Below are positions 26,754 through 34,861 of a DNA stretch of 64,000 nucleotides, piece by piece. A model generated the notes under the pieces. It had not been told where the DNA came from and searched no databases. It saw nothing but the letters and a program-made list of their open reading frames with translations. Numbering within the stretch: position 1 is the stretch's first letter; each line of letters opens with the position of its first letter. Origin of the DNA: Candidatus Accumulibacter sp. ACC003 (GTDB lineage Bacteria > Pseudomonadota > Gammaproteobacteria > Burkholderiales > Rhodocyclaceae); the NCBI RefSeq assembly GCF_907163085.1, contig NZ_CAJQTX010000006.1, positions 62,001 through 126,000 on the forward strand, given 5' to 3'. Position numbers and translations under genes: made by a program.

Positions 26754-27820
26754 GTGCTCTATAGAGAAAACGGTCAGTTCAAGACGTCCTACGCGGCCGA
26801 TCAGCAGATTTTCCCGATTGCGCAGGACCGCTGGGCGATCATCGGGCTGCTGCTGTTTGCTTTCGTCGCCGTTCCCCTGCTGGTCGACGAGTACATGTTC
26901 CGGGCCATTCTCATTCCCTTCCTGATCCTTTCGCTGGCTGCCCTGGGAGTCAATATCCTGGTCGGCTACTGCGGCCAGATCACGCTCGGTGCCGGGGCTT
27001 TCATGGCCGTCGGCGCGTACGCCGCGTACAACTTCAACGTTCGTATCGAGGGCATGCCGCTGCTCGTGTCGCTGCTGCTCGGTGGCCTGACTGCCGCCGT
27101 CGTCGGGATTTTTTTCGGCATCCCGAGCTTGCGCGTGCGTGGTCTTTACCTGGCCGTCGCGACGCTCGCCGCGCAGTTTTTCACCGACTGGGTTTTTCTG
27201 CGGATTACCTGGTTTACGGACGACTCGCTGTCGGGCTCGGTTTCGGTCTCGAACTTGCAGGTGATGGGTTGGCAGATCAACAACCCGTTGAGCAAGTACC
27301 TGTTCTGCCTGAGTTTTTGGCCAAGCTGGGTCGGCGTTTTTTGGGCCGTCAAGATTAGTGTTTTGCGTACGGGCCATACTGCCCGGCCGCCCCGCTGTGG
27401 GGATTTCCGCCATTTATTCTCGTTTCGGGGAGCCGGGCGGCTTTTTCGGGCGAATTCGCGTTTTTTTTCCAGTTGTGGTTCATGGCGTCATTCATCGGCG
27501 GGGCATAGGTTTCGATTTTTCATGGGCAAGTTTTCTTCGGGGGCAGATTTCAATAGGTTCGGTCCTTGCAGGATTCCGGGCGGAAATCGTCTATGCACCG
27601 GAAGCTGGCGGCAGAAATTGGCGGTCGGAACTTTCTCGGAAACACGGCCGGCGTGTCAACACGCAGAAAAAAAAATGATCGTCTTGGGCGGGGGCTCCGA
27701 TGTTATTTTTCTGATTCAAAAGGGGAACGCCCCCACGGGGGCATCGCTCGTCTGGGGGTCACACGGCAAGTAAAACCAAAGGAAAAAGGACAGGGGGCTT
27801 CTGGCGGTTTTCCGCATTCG
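26754..27820 (+). CDS. Branched-chain amino acid-type ABC permease (LivM-like), 3' half frame-disrupted
   Basis: The first 185 or so residues from GTG 26754 (after GGGGAGAAGG) are a normal LivM: LAALGVNILVGYCGQITLGAGAFMAVGAYA and FFGIPSLRVRGLYLAVATLAAQFFTDWVF. From about 27310 the frame breaks down and the formal frame stops at 27773. Across frames I can still follow LivM: RTGH near 27367, an LLFMVIIGG-like stretch at 27471-27505, GS-I-MGSFFGA near 27510-27550, MI-(F)GA-LI-FFLI near 27675-27717, GIARLW at 27741 and an LW-FPH-like end near 27800-27820. The total length (about 356 codons) is right for LivM. The sequence appears error-rich rather than a different gene. Confidence 0.8.
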
Positions 27821-28290
27821 GAGGCCGTGGCGGTGGGCGTGTCCGCGGCACCCGGTCAAGGGAGTTTTTCGGGCAGGTTCGCAGCCAAGCCAGGTTCCAT
27901 TTTTCAAATAGGAGGAGGGGGGGGACCAAATTAAGACTTAAGCCAAGCCTTCGCATTATAAAACAGGCGGCGTCAGGGCGGGCAGTCGTCGTCGTCGCGG
28001 GCCCAACCGCGGTCGGGGCGGTCCCGCAGGGCGTTCAGGCCAAGGGAAGCCCAGTTATTCGGTTTAGTGGTGCCCGTAAACCGGGGGCCGGCATCGCGCC
28101 CAGAATGCCCAAATCCTGGGGAAAACGGGTTATATCGGAATTTACCTCCAAAAATTGTGAAAAAAAAACAAACCGACAGAGGGCGGGAGATTCAAAGGGG
28201 AGTGGGGAAGGGGAAACGTTTTCGCGGATGTGCGCGAGGGTTACCGCGGGGCCGGGGACCCGGGTAAATCGTCGGAATGCTTTGAAGAAG
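27305..28290. other. About 1 kb of frame-scrambled, homopolymer-rich sequence
   Basis: Codon structure is lost here on all frames, and long runs appear that are absent from the neighbours: T8 at 27461, A9 at 27667, G8 at 27917 and A9 at 28160. Recognisable LivM and LivK fragments occur in the right order with small indels between them. Flanking DNA on both sides is normal. This fits an uncorrected or very low-coverage patch of the assembly. Real decay of two adjacent genes is the alternative, but it would not explain the sharp edges and the runs. Confidence 0.75.
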
Positions 28291-29352
28291 CGCCTGAAGG
28301 GCATGCACGGCGGCGCGACGGTGTTCCAGCCGCTGTCGACGGGCGGCACCTTCGCGCTGACCGAGAAAGCGCCGAAGGACAAGATCCCGCTGATTACGGC
28401 GGGTTACGGCCGTAGCGAATCGCAAAATGGCGCCGTCTTTGCCTGGAACTTTCCCCTGCTCGGGACCTACTGGGTCGGTTCCGAAGTCGCCATCCAGTAC
28501 ATCGCCAAGAAGATGGGCGGTGTGGCCAATCTGAAGGGCAAGAAGATCGCGCTGGTCTATCACGACAGTCCGTACGGCAAGGAGGCGATCCCGGTGCTCG
28601 AGGAGCTGAGCAAGAAATACGGCTACAGCGTGCAACTCCTGCCGGTGGCCGCGCCGGGCGTCGAGCAAAAAGCGACCTGGCTGCAGATCCGCCAGGCCAG
28701 GCCAGACTTCGTTCTGCTTTCCGGTTGGGGGGTGATGAACCTGACCGCCTTGCGTGAAGCGCAGGCGACCGGCTATCCGCGCGACAAGATGCTGGGCAAC
28801 TGGTGGTCGGGTGCCGAACCCGACGTCAGGGACGTTGGTGAAGGTGCCAAAGGGTATAGCGCGATGACCCTGCAGCATGGCGCCGAGCCCGATTCGAAGG
28901 TCGTCAAGGACATTCTCGCGACCTTGCACGCCAAGGGACTGGGCACCGGGCCGAAAGAGGAAGTGGGTGACGTGCTCTACATGCGTGGCCTGATTTCGGC
29001 GATGCTCGCCGTCGAAGGCGTCCGCAAGGCGCAAGAGCGTTACGGCAAGGGCAAGGTGATGACCGGCGAGCAGGTGCGCTGGGGGCTGGAGCATCTCGAT
29101 CTCGACCAGAAAGCGCTCGATGCGATGGGCTTTGCCGGCGTGATGCGGCCGGTGCAGACCTCGTGCCTTGACCACATGGGATCGTCGTGGGTGCGCATTC
29201 ACACCTGGAACGGCAAGAAGTGGGAGTTTTTGTCACCCGACTGGTACCAGGCCGATGCCAATACGCTGCGCCCGATGGTGATGCTGGCCTCCGGCAAGTA
29301 TGCGGAGGAGAAGAAGCAGGCGCCGCGCACTCCCGAGGAGTGTAACAAGTAA
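27925..29352 (+). CDS. Liv-type ABC transporter substrate-binding protein (LivK-like), 5' part frame-disrupted
   Basis: Periplasmic binding protein of the Leu/Ile/Val type. From about 28280 the frame is clean: TVFQPLSTGGTFALTEKAPKDKIPLITAGYG, TYWVGSEVAIQYIAKKMGG, LVYHDSPYGKEAIPVLEELS, RPDFVLLSGWGVMN and the C-terminal SPDWYQADANTLRP. The N-terminal third lies in the scrambled patch: AGGAGG at 27911, a signal-peptide-like RIIKQA..VVVA stretch at about 27950-28000, VQAK near 28033, then traces of YR-G-YAPNG..W.NGY and ECFE-RLKG near 28270. The start is approximate; the first intact in-frame ATG is 28302. It probably binds the acid activated by the operon's ligases. Confidence 0.8.
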   Translation, partial: TKLRLKPSLRIIKQAASGRAVVVVAGPTAVGAVPQGVQAKGSPVIRFSGARKPGAGIAPRMPKSWGKRVISEFTSKNCEKKTNRQRAGDSKGSGEGETFSRMCARVTAGPGTRVNRRNALKKRLKGMHGGATVFQPLSTGGTFALTEKAPKDKIPLITAGYGRSESQNGAVFAWNFPLLGTYWVGSEVAIQYIAKKMGGVANLKGKKIALVYHDSPYGKEAIPVLEELSKKYGYSVQLLPVAAPGVEQKATWLQIRQARPDFVLLSGWGVMNLTALREAQATGYPRDKMLGNWWSGAEPDVRDVGEGAKGYSAMTLQHGAEPDSKVVKDILATLHAKGLGTGPKEEVGDVLYMRGLISAMLAVEGVRKAQERYGKGKVMTGEQVRWGLEHLDLDQKALDAMGFAGVMRPVQTSCLDHMGSSWVRIHTWNGKKWEFLSPDWYQADANTLRPMVMLASGKYAEEKKQAPRTPEECNK

Positions 29353-29390
29353 GGCGATTGCCGGAAAAGGACGTACCAGATTGCGCCGGA

Positions 29391-29473
29391 TTTTCGGTCG
29401 TCTTCAAGGCGCGACAACAGGCGCATAGTCGAACTATGCAACTGTTTGTCGCAACACAGAAGACGGGTGAAAA
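29391..29473. repeat. 83-nt nested foldback element
   Basis: TTTTCGGTCGTCTTC (29391-29405) faces GAAGACGGGTGAAAA (29459-29473); inside these GCGACAA faces TTGTCGC and at the tip GCATAGT and ACTATGC close on a CGA loop. Only a few mismatches interrupt the long stem. It looks like a mobile or dispersed intergenic repeat (MITE- or REP-like), placed between livK and livF. Confidence 0.65.
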
Positions 29474-29521
29474 GACAAGCAAGGTGGTATGTTCTTTGAC
29501 AGAAATCGCCTAAGTCCCGCC

Positions 29522-29580
29522 GGGCTCGTCACGGCGAGCCCTGAATCCTGTGTTCGCCCTGCCGCATGCGGCAGGGCGAA
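29522..29580. repeat. Two further hairpins before livF, one a 28-bp perfect palindrome
   Basis: GGGCTCG/CGAGCCC (29522-29541, 6-base loop) is followed by a perfect 28-bp palindrome at 29553-29580 centred on GCATGC (left arm TTCGCCCTGCCGCA). There is no T-tract, so these are unlikely terminators. They may slow mRNA decay and so raise livK expression relative to the genes after it. Confidence 0.65.
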
Positions 29581-29605
29581 GCCGAACGCCAAGCGACGAG
29601 ACGCC

Positions 29606-30418
29606 ATGAGCACCGCCAACATTCTTCTCCGAGTCAACAGCATCGAGGTCATCTACAACCACGTGATCCTGGTTCTCAAAGGCGTTTCGTTCAGCGTTCC
29701 CGAGGGCGGCGTGGTGGCCCTGCTGGGGGGCAACGGTGCCGGCAAAACGACGACCCTGCGCGCCGTCAGCAACTTGCTGCACGGCGAGCGCGGTGAAGTG
29801 ACCAAAGGCACCATCGAGTTGCGCGACGAGCGCATCGAAGCGCTGACGCCGGCCGATCTGGTCAAGCGCGGCGTCATTCAGGTGATGGAGGGGCGGCATT
29901 GCTTTGGCCATCTGAGTATCGAAGAAAACCTGCTGACCGGCGCCTACACCCGCCGCGATGGCAAGGGAGCGATCAATAGTACGCTGGAGAAGGTGTATTC
30001 GTACTTTCCACGCCTGAAGACGCGTCGTGGCAGCCAGGCGGCGTACACCTCGGGCGGCGAGCAACAGATGTGCGCTGTCGGTCGGGCGCTGATGGCCAAC
30101 CCGCGCATGGTGTTGCTCGACGAGCCGTCGATGGGGCTGGCGCCACAGATCGTCGACGAGGTGTTCTCCATCGTCAAAGACCTGAACCAGAAGGAGGGAG
30201 TGACTTTCCTGCTCGCCGAGCAGAACACCAACATGGCGCTGCGCTACGCCGATTTTGGCTACATCCTCGAAAACGGCCGTGTCGTGATGGAGGGGGCAGC
30301 CAGCGATCTGGCGGCCAACGAAGACGTCAAGGAGTTCTACCTGGGTCTTTCGTCGGTCGGGCGCAAGAGTTTCCGCGACGTCAAGCACTATCGGCGGCGC
30401 AAGCGCTGGCTTTCCTGA
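29606..30418 (+). CDS. Branched-chain amino acid-type ABC transporter ATPase (LivF-like)
   Basis: A 270-residue ATPase: Walker A GGNGAGKTTTLRAVSNLL, Q-loop QVMEGRHCFGHLSIEENLLTGA, signature TSGGEQQMCAVGRALMANPRMVLLDEPSMGLAP and LLAEQNT. The GRHCFGHL segment takes the place of GRRIFP in typical LivF. It has a basic C-terminal tail (FRDVKHYRRRKRWLS) longer than E. coli LivF. ATG 29606 is the start of the conserved part. The 253-bp gap to livK is unusually wide for this operon and is filled by foldback repeats. Confidence 0.92.
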   Translation: MSTANILLRVNSIEVIYNHVILVLKGVSFSVPEGGVVALLGGNGAGKTTTLRAVSNLLHGERGEVTKGTIELRDERIEALTPADLVKRGVIQVMEGRHCFGHLSIEENLLTGAYTRRDGKGAINSTLEKVYSYFPRLKTRRGSQAAYTSGGEQQMCAVGRALMANPRMVLLDEPSMGLAPQIVDEVFSIVKDLNQKEGVTFLLAEQNTNMALRYADFGYILENGRVVMEGAASDLAANEDVKEFYLGLSSVGRKSFRDVKHYRRRKRWLS

Positions 30419-30529
30419 GTCGTCGCCCGGACACGCGGTCTTGCAGCTGATCAGCCATTTTTCCGTGTGCCCCGACGCCGTGTCCGGCTGGTCTGGCGCA
30501 AACTTTCCCGGGGTGTAAGTGACAAGTCC

Positions 30530-31762
30530 ATGAGCTACTACGATTCGCTGGAAACGCGCCTGCCACGAGAGCGCGAAGCCTGGTTGATGGCGCGTCTGCC
30601 GCAGCAGGTCGCGCACGCCAAAAGGAAGTCGCCCTATTTTCGCCGGCTGTTCGCCGAGCAGGCGCCGGAGTCGGTGACTTCGCGTGCCGCGCTGGCGAGT
30701 CTGCCACTGACGCGCAAGAGCGATCTGACCGAGCTGCAGCGGGCACAACCACCGTTCGGCGGGCTGACGGCGACGCCCTTGGCCGAGCTGGCACGCGTCT
30801 TCGCGTCGCCGGGCCCGATCTACGATCCGCAGGGCCGTGGCCAGGACTGCTGGCGTTTTGCCCGGGTCCTGTACGCCGCCGGCTTCAGAGCGGGCGAGCT
30901 GGTGCACAACACCTTCTCGTACCACTTCACGCCGGCCGGCTTCATGCTCGAAGGCGCGGCGCAGAAACTGGGCTGCCCGGTCTTTCCCGCGGGCGTCGGA
31001 CAGACCGACCTGCAGGTGCAGGCGATCGCCGATCTGCGGCCGGTGGCCTACGTCGGCACGCCGTCGTTCCTGCGCATCATCATCGACCGAGCCGATGAGC
31101 TGGGCGCCGACGTCGGCTCGCTGCAGAAGGCCGTCGTCTCGGGAGAGCCCTTGCCGCCAGCGCTGCGAAAGCTGTTCAGTGACCGCGGCGTGGTCGTTCG
31201 TCAAGCCTATGCGACGGCCGACGTCGGCGTGATCGCCTACGAAACGACGAGCGACGAGGGGCTGCTTGTCGAGGAAGACGTTCTCCTCGAAATCGTTCGC
31301 CCGGGCACCGGCGACCCGGTTGCCGAGGGCGAGGTCGGCGAGGTGGTGGTCACCAGCTTCAATGCCGACTACCCGCTGATTCGCTTTGCCACCGGCGACC
31401 TTTCGGCGCTCTTGCCCGGCGGCAGCTCCTGCGGCCGGACCAACGTTCGTATCAAGGGTTGGTTGGGACGTGCCGATCAGACGACCAAGGTCAAGGGGAT
31501 GTTCGTTCGCCCATCGCAGGTTGCTGCCATCGTCGCCCGGCACGCACCAATCGGCGTCGCGCGGCTGGTCGTCGACAACCCCGGCGGTGACGATCGGATG
31601 ACTCTGCATTGTGCCGTCGCGGTGCCGTCCGGCGAGCTCATGGCCGCCGTTGTGGACAGCATTCGGGACCTTACCAAGCTGCGTGGCGAGGTCGTCTTCC
31701 ATGCTCCCGGCGCTTTGCCAAATGACGGCAAGGTGATCGAAGACCTGCGCGAGTACTCGTGA
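30530..31762 (+). CDS. PaaK-like AMP-binding protein with altered phosphate loop
   Basis: A 410-residue protein of the phenylacetate-CoA ligase family: N-terminal REAWLMARLPQQVAHAKRKSPYFRRLF, middle HNTFSYHFTPAGFMLEGAAQKLGCPVFPAGVGQT, YVGTPSFLRIIIDRA, QAYATADVGVIAYE, RFATGDLSAL and GWLGRADQTTKVKGMFVRPSQV. The nucleotide loop, normally SSGTTGKPT in PaaK, reads ASPGPIYDPQG, so catalysis by the usual route is uncertain. ATG 30530 is chosen by homology of the N-terminus. It follows livF by 111 bp and overlaps the next gene, so it belongs to the operon for an aromatic or other acid. Confidence 0.82.
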   Translation: MSYYDSLETRLPREREAWLMARLPQQVAHAKRKSPYFRRLFAEQAPESVTSRAALASLPLTRKSDLTELQRAQPPFGGLTATPLAELARVFASPGPIYDPQGRGQDCWRFARVLYAAGFRAGELVHNTFSYHFTPAGFMLEGAAQKLGCPVFPAGVGQTDLQVQAIADLRPVAYVGTPSFLRIIIDRADELGADVGSLQKAVVSGEPLPPALRKLFSDRGVVVRQAYATADVGVIAYETTSDEGLLVEEDVLLEIVRPGTGDPVAEGEVGEVVVTSFNADYPLIRFATGDLSALLPGGSSCGRTNVRIKGWLGRADQTTKVKGMFVRPSQVAAIVARHAPIGVARLVVDNPGGDDRMTLHCAVAVPSGELMAAVVDSIRDLTKLRGEVVFHAPGALPNDGKVIEDLREYS

Positions 31763-32262
31763 GGCGCGCTCTCGTGGCGGTCGCCGCCGGCTTGCTGGTG
31801 GCTGCAGTAGGGGCGGCAGAAGTGGCGCCAGCGGCGACGTCGGGCGCCGCGCCTGGCCCGCAGGTCGGCGACTGTGTGATCTTTCGCGAAGGCGCTGCGG
31901 GCTTGCTGCTCAAGACGCCGACCTACTGGCTGCAGGGGAGCATCGCCGCGATTGCCCGCGAGCAGCGCCAGCTCGGGCTTTGCCCGCGCATCGGCAAGCC
32001 GGCGGCGGCCTATACGCCAGCCGATTACGCGCTACTGGCCGCCGCGATGCCCTGCGTAGCAGAGCTTGCCGGTGGCGTTCCGCTTACTGTCGAGGTGCTG
32101 CGCGTGCGCTTGCGGGTTGCTGACTGGGAGACGCCGTGGTCGCCGCAGCACGGCACGACGGGATGGCTGTACCGCGGGCAGTTTCTCGACCAGCCGCTGG
32201 AAAAAGGTGCGCTGATCGACGTCGATGCGGCCTGGTTCGAGCGCTGCGAGTCGGGCCGATGA
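31759..32262 (+). CDS. Hypothetical secreted protein
   Basis: A 167-residue protein with a signal peptide (ALVAVAAGLLVAAVGAAEV). The mature part holds four cysteines (GDCVIF, GLCPR, MPCVAEL and FERCES) and a C-terminal WLYRGQFLDQPLEKGALIDVDAAWFERCE. I do not recognise the family. GTG 31759 overlaps the upstream TGA, and its own TGA overlaps the next ATG, so it is translationally coupled on both sides, inside a catabolic operon. That suggests a periplasmic accessory role. Confidence 0.7.
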   Translation: MRRALVAVAAGLLVAAVGAAEVAPAATSGAAPGPQVGDCVIFREGAAGLLLKTPTYWLQGSIAAIAREQRQLGLCPRIGKPAAAYTPADYALLAAAMPCVAELAGGVPLTVEVLRVRLRVADWETPWSPQHGTTGWLYRGQFLDQPLEKGALIDVDAAWFERCESGR

Positions 32263-33425
32263 GCGGCGCACCTTTGCGTGGCGTGCGCGTACTCGACCTG
32301 ACGCGCCTGCTTCCCGGCCCGGTGGCGACGCTGCATCTCGCCGATCTGGGTGCCGACGTCGTCAAGATCGAGGATCATGGCGCTGGTGACTACGCGCGCC
32401 TGCTCGGTGCTGGCCCGGACGGCGTCAGCGCCTTCTATCGCAGCGTCAATCGCAACAAACGCGGTTTGCGCCTCGACCTTAAACGTCCGCAAGGGCGCGA
32501 GGTTTTCTTGCGTCTGGCGGCGGCCGCCGACGTCGTCGTCGAAAGCTTTCGGCCGGGGGTCAGCGATCGGCTGCGCATCGGCTATCAGGATCTGCAGGCG
32601 CTCAATCCGCGGCTCGTCTATTGTGCGATCACCGGCTACGGTCAGAGTGGGCCACTGGCGATGGCTGCCGGGCACGACCTCAACTACATCGGCCTGGCCG
32701 GCGTCCTCGATCAGATCGGCGTCGATGGTGGCCCGCCGGCGATTCCCAATCTGCAGATCGGTGACTTGCTGGGTGGCGCGATGAGCGCCGTGATGGGCAT
32801 CCTGGCGGCCTTGTTCGACGCCCAGCGCAGCGGCCAGGGTCGGTTGGTCGACGTGGCGATGAGCGAGGCCGTGCTGGCGCACAACCTGTTCCCGATGTTT
32901 GCCTGGCAGAGCACTGGCGCGGTGCCGGCGCGCGGCGCCGATGCGCTGACCGGTGGCGACCCGGGCTACCGCGTCTATGGCACGGCCGACCGGCGCTACA
33001 TGGCCGTGGCGCCGCTCGAGAAGAAGTTCTGGGACGTTTTTTGCGACGCTCTCGCACGTCCCGACTGGAAAGCCTCGCACGCGGCGCGTGGGGCTGCTGC
33101 CAGAGCACTGGCTGACGAAATCGCGAGCGTTTTCAGCGCCCACGAGCAGGCTTATTGGGTCGATTTCTTCGCCGCGATCGATTGCTGTGTAACGCCGGTG
33201 CTCGACGTCGCCGAGGCCCTCCAACATCCACATTTTCGCGCCCGCGGCATGGTTTTGCGCGCCGACGGGCTGACCCAGTACGCGCCACCGGTGAAACTTT
33301 CCGGTTGGGTTTTCGCTGTCGAGCGCGCCGCCCCTGAACGCGGCGAGCACAGCGACGAGATCTTGCTTGAGGCCGGATGGTCTGCCGCCGAGATCAGCGG
33401 CCTGCGCGCGGCGGCGATTATCTGA
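32259..33425 (+). CDS. CaiB/BaiF family CoA-transferase
   Basis: A 388-residue class III CoA-transferase or racemase (alpha-methylacyl-CoA racemase/formyl-CoA transferase fold). Motifs: LRGVRVLDLTRLLPGPVATLHLADLGADVVKIE, NRNKRGLRLDLKRPQGR, VVVESFRPGVSDRLRIGY, and the catalytic Asp in LVDVAMSEAVLAHN. C-terminal ITPVLD-like element CVTPVLDVAEALQHPHFRARGM. It would move CoA between acids or epimerise 2-methylacyl-CoA. It ends the liv/acyl-CoA operon; the ATG overlaps the previous stop by four bases. Confidence 0.9.
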   Translation: MSGAPLRGVRVLDLTRLLPGPVATLHLADLGADVVKIEDHGAGDYARLLGAGPDGVSAFYRSVNRNKRGLRLDLKRPQGREVFLRLAAAADVVVESFRPGVSDRLRIGYQDLQALNPRLVYCAITGYGQSGPLAMAAGHDLNYIGLAGVLDQIGVDGGPPAIPNLQIGDLLGGAMSAVMGILAALFDAQRSGQGRLVDVAMSEAVLAHNLFPMFAWQSTGAVPARGADALTGGDPGYRVYGTADRRYMAVAPLEKKFWDVFCDALARPDWKASHAARGAAARALADEIASVFSAHEQAYWVDFFAAIDCCVTPVLDVAEALQHPHFRARGMVLRADGLTQYAPPVKLSGWVFAVERAAPERGEHSDEILLEAGWSAAEISGLRAAAII

Positions 33426-33513
33426 GGCGCGGCGGCCGCCATCTGGATCTTTGTTGGCGCTGTTGCCGGTTGCCAGCTTACCGACCGGTGCGAGCCGATC
33501 GGCTAGCGTGGCT

Positions 33514-33945
33514 TCAGGTTTTCGGCTCGTCCGGCGACTGCTTTTCGCGGACTGCGGCGGCGGCTTTCTGCATTTGCTCCTGCATTTGCTGCATCATCGT
33601 CCAGGGAAACAGCGCCGCCTGCTTGAGTCCGTCAGCGCTGCCTGCGGCGCCTTGGGCGTCGTCGGCAACGGTCGCGCCGGGTGCCAGATTGCTGCCCATG
33701 TGGCTCATCGCCCGGACGGCGTTGAGCGTCACGGCCTGCATTTCCAGGCCCTGGATGGTCATCTGCAGCATCGACAGGTTCATTTTCAGCCAGCTCTCGA
33801 CGGCCTTGAGATCCTTCACCTTCTTCTCGATCTCATCAGCGTCGAAGGTCGGCGTGACCATTCCTTGCAGAGAGGAGAAGCCCATGCTTCCCCACATTTT
33901 CTTGGCAAAGCTCATGGGATCGGTCATCGAGTCGTGATCGGACAT
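33514..33945 (-). CDS. phaM: PhaM-like polyhydroxyalkanoate granule regulator
   Basis: A 143-residue protein like PhaM of Ralstonia, which activates PHA synthase PhaC and links granules to DNA. The diagnostic stretch is DPMSFAKKMWGSMGF...GMVTPTFDADEIEKKVKDLKAVESWLKMNL, followed by LQMTIQGLEMQAVTLNAVRAM and a C-terminal methionine- and glutamine-rich region. The Lys/Ala/Pro-rich DNA-binding tail of Ralstonia PhaM appears much shorter here. ATG 33945 is preferred because GGAG lies nine bases upstream; ATG 33978 has no ribosome site. Confidence 0.85.
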   Translation of the reverse strand: MSDHDSMTDPMSFAKKMWGSMGFSSLQGMVTPTFDADEIEKKVKDLKAVESWLKMNLSMLQMTIQGLEMQAVTLNAVRAMSHMGSNLAPGATVADDAQGAAGSADGLKQAALFPWTMMQQMQEQMQKAAAAVREKQSPDEPKT

Positions 33946-34043
33946 TGTTGGTACTCCAGTCGTATTGGGATCGGCCATCTTAGCAAAGTTTGCGCAGCGG
34001 TCGGTGGTGTTTCATTGCGCCGAGTGTCGCCGTCGGCGGCGCT

Positions 34044-34835
34044 TCACAAACGATAGCAGTAGAGCCGCGTCTGGCGCGCGTCGTCAACTTCGAGCACACG
34101 CTCGGCGGTGATTTCGGGTACGGCAAAGCTGTTGCTGATGAAGACGCTCCCAGGGCGCATCTCGCGCTGCAGTTTTTCCCATAGATCGGCCATCGGTGCT
34201 GGTGACAGGAAGGCGTAGACGACGTCCTGGTCGGCGACGTCGGTTCGCCAGATGTCGCCCCAGCGCCAGTCGCAATTGGCCAGGCCGGCAGTTCGCAGGC
34301 GACCGACCAGCCAGGTCGCCGGTGCGTTCTCGACGCCGGCGAAGCGGCCGTCCGGGCGCTGCCTGGCGAGCGGGCCAAGGACGCTGCCGATGCCGGCGCC
34401 GAGATCGATAAAGCGCATCCCGGGCAGGTCGGCGGTGAACTCGGCGAGCGCCGCGGCGGTCGGCCGGTTGGATAGGTACAAGGGGATCTGACCGTCAAGC
34501 GCCCCGCGATAAACAAGCAGCAGCATGATCAGTGACAGCAGATACCAGCCGGGGTCGATGGCCAGTTGCGATGCCGCCCAGGCGAGCGGCGCAAAGAGCG
34601 CGTGGATCAGCCACCACCACCAGCGCTGGCGGGTCAATGCGGCCAAGGACAGGGCGACGCCGCCGATGGCGAAAGCGGTCTGCGGCCAGGGCAGCTGTTC
34701 AGTGCGGATGCCGTAGTAGGGCCAGGCCAGCGAAACAACGGCAAGTACCGCGGCCAGTTGCAGCGCCAATTGACGCAGCTGTGAGCCGAACAGCCGCGGC
34801 GTCGTGTCGGTAGGCTCGGGTGGCGGCAAAGACAA
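34044..34835 (-). CDS. Membrane-anchored class I SAM-dependent methyltransferase
   Basis: About 263 residues. The N-terminal half has three to four hydrophobic helices (LALQLAAVLAVVSLAWPYYG, TAFAIGGVALSLAALT, WWWWLIHALFAPLAWAASQLA, YLLSLIMLLLVYRGA). The C-terminal half is a Rossmann methyltransferase with SAM loop FIDLGAGIGSVLGPLA, acidic residue in FAGVENAP and MRPGSVFISNSF. The substrate is unknown. There is no ATG before the membrane region, so TTG 34835 (or TTG 34829), close to the end of the upstream flavoenzyme gene and after AGGAACGGG, is the likely start. Confidence 0.72.
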   Translation of the reverse strand: MSLPPPEPTDTTPRLFGSQLRQLALQLAAVLAVVSLAWPYYGIRTEQLPWPQTAFAIGGVALSLAALTRQRWWWWLIHALFAPLAWAASQLAIDPGWYLLSLIMLLLVYRGALDGQIPLYLSNRPTAAALAEFTADLPGMRFIDLGAGIGSVLGPLARQRPDGRFAGVENAPATWLVGRLRTAGLANCDWRWGDIWRTDVADQDVVYAFLSPAPMADLWEKLQREMRPGSVFISNSFAVPEITAERVLEVDDARQTRLYCYRL

Positions 34836-34861
34836 GGCGCTGTTCCCGTTCCTGCGCCGGC

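Noticed and set aside
27358-27934. Apparent small genes inside the scrambled 27.3-28.3 kb patch
   Set aside because: They are fragments of LivM in shifted frames and Arg/Gly-rich noise, not separate genes.
29553-29580. The 28-bp palindrome as an intrinsic terminator
   Set aside because: No T-tract follows on either strand and livF belongs to the same operon.
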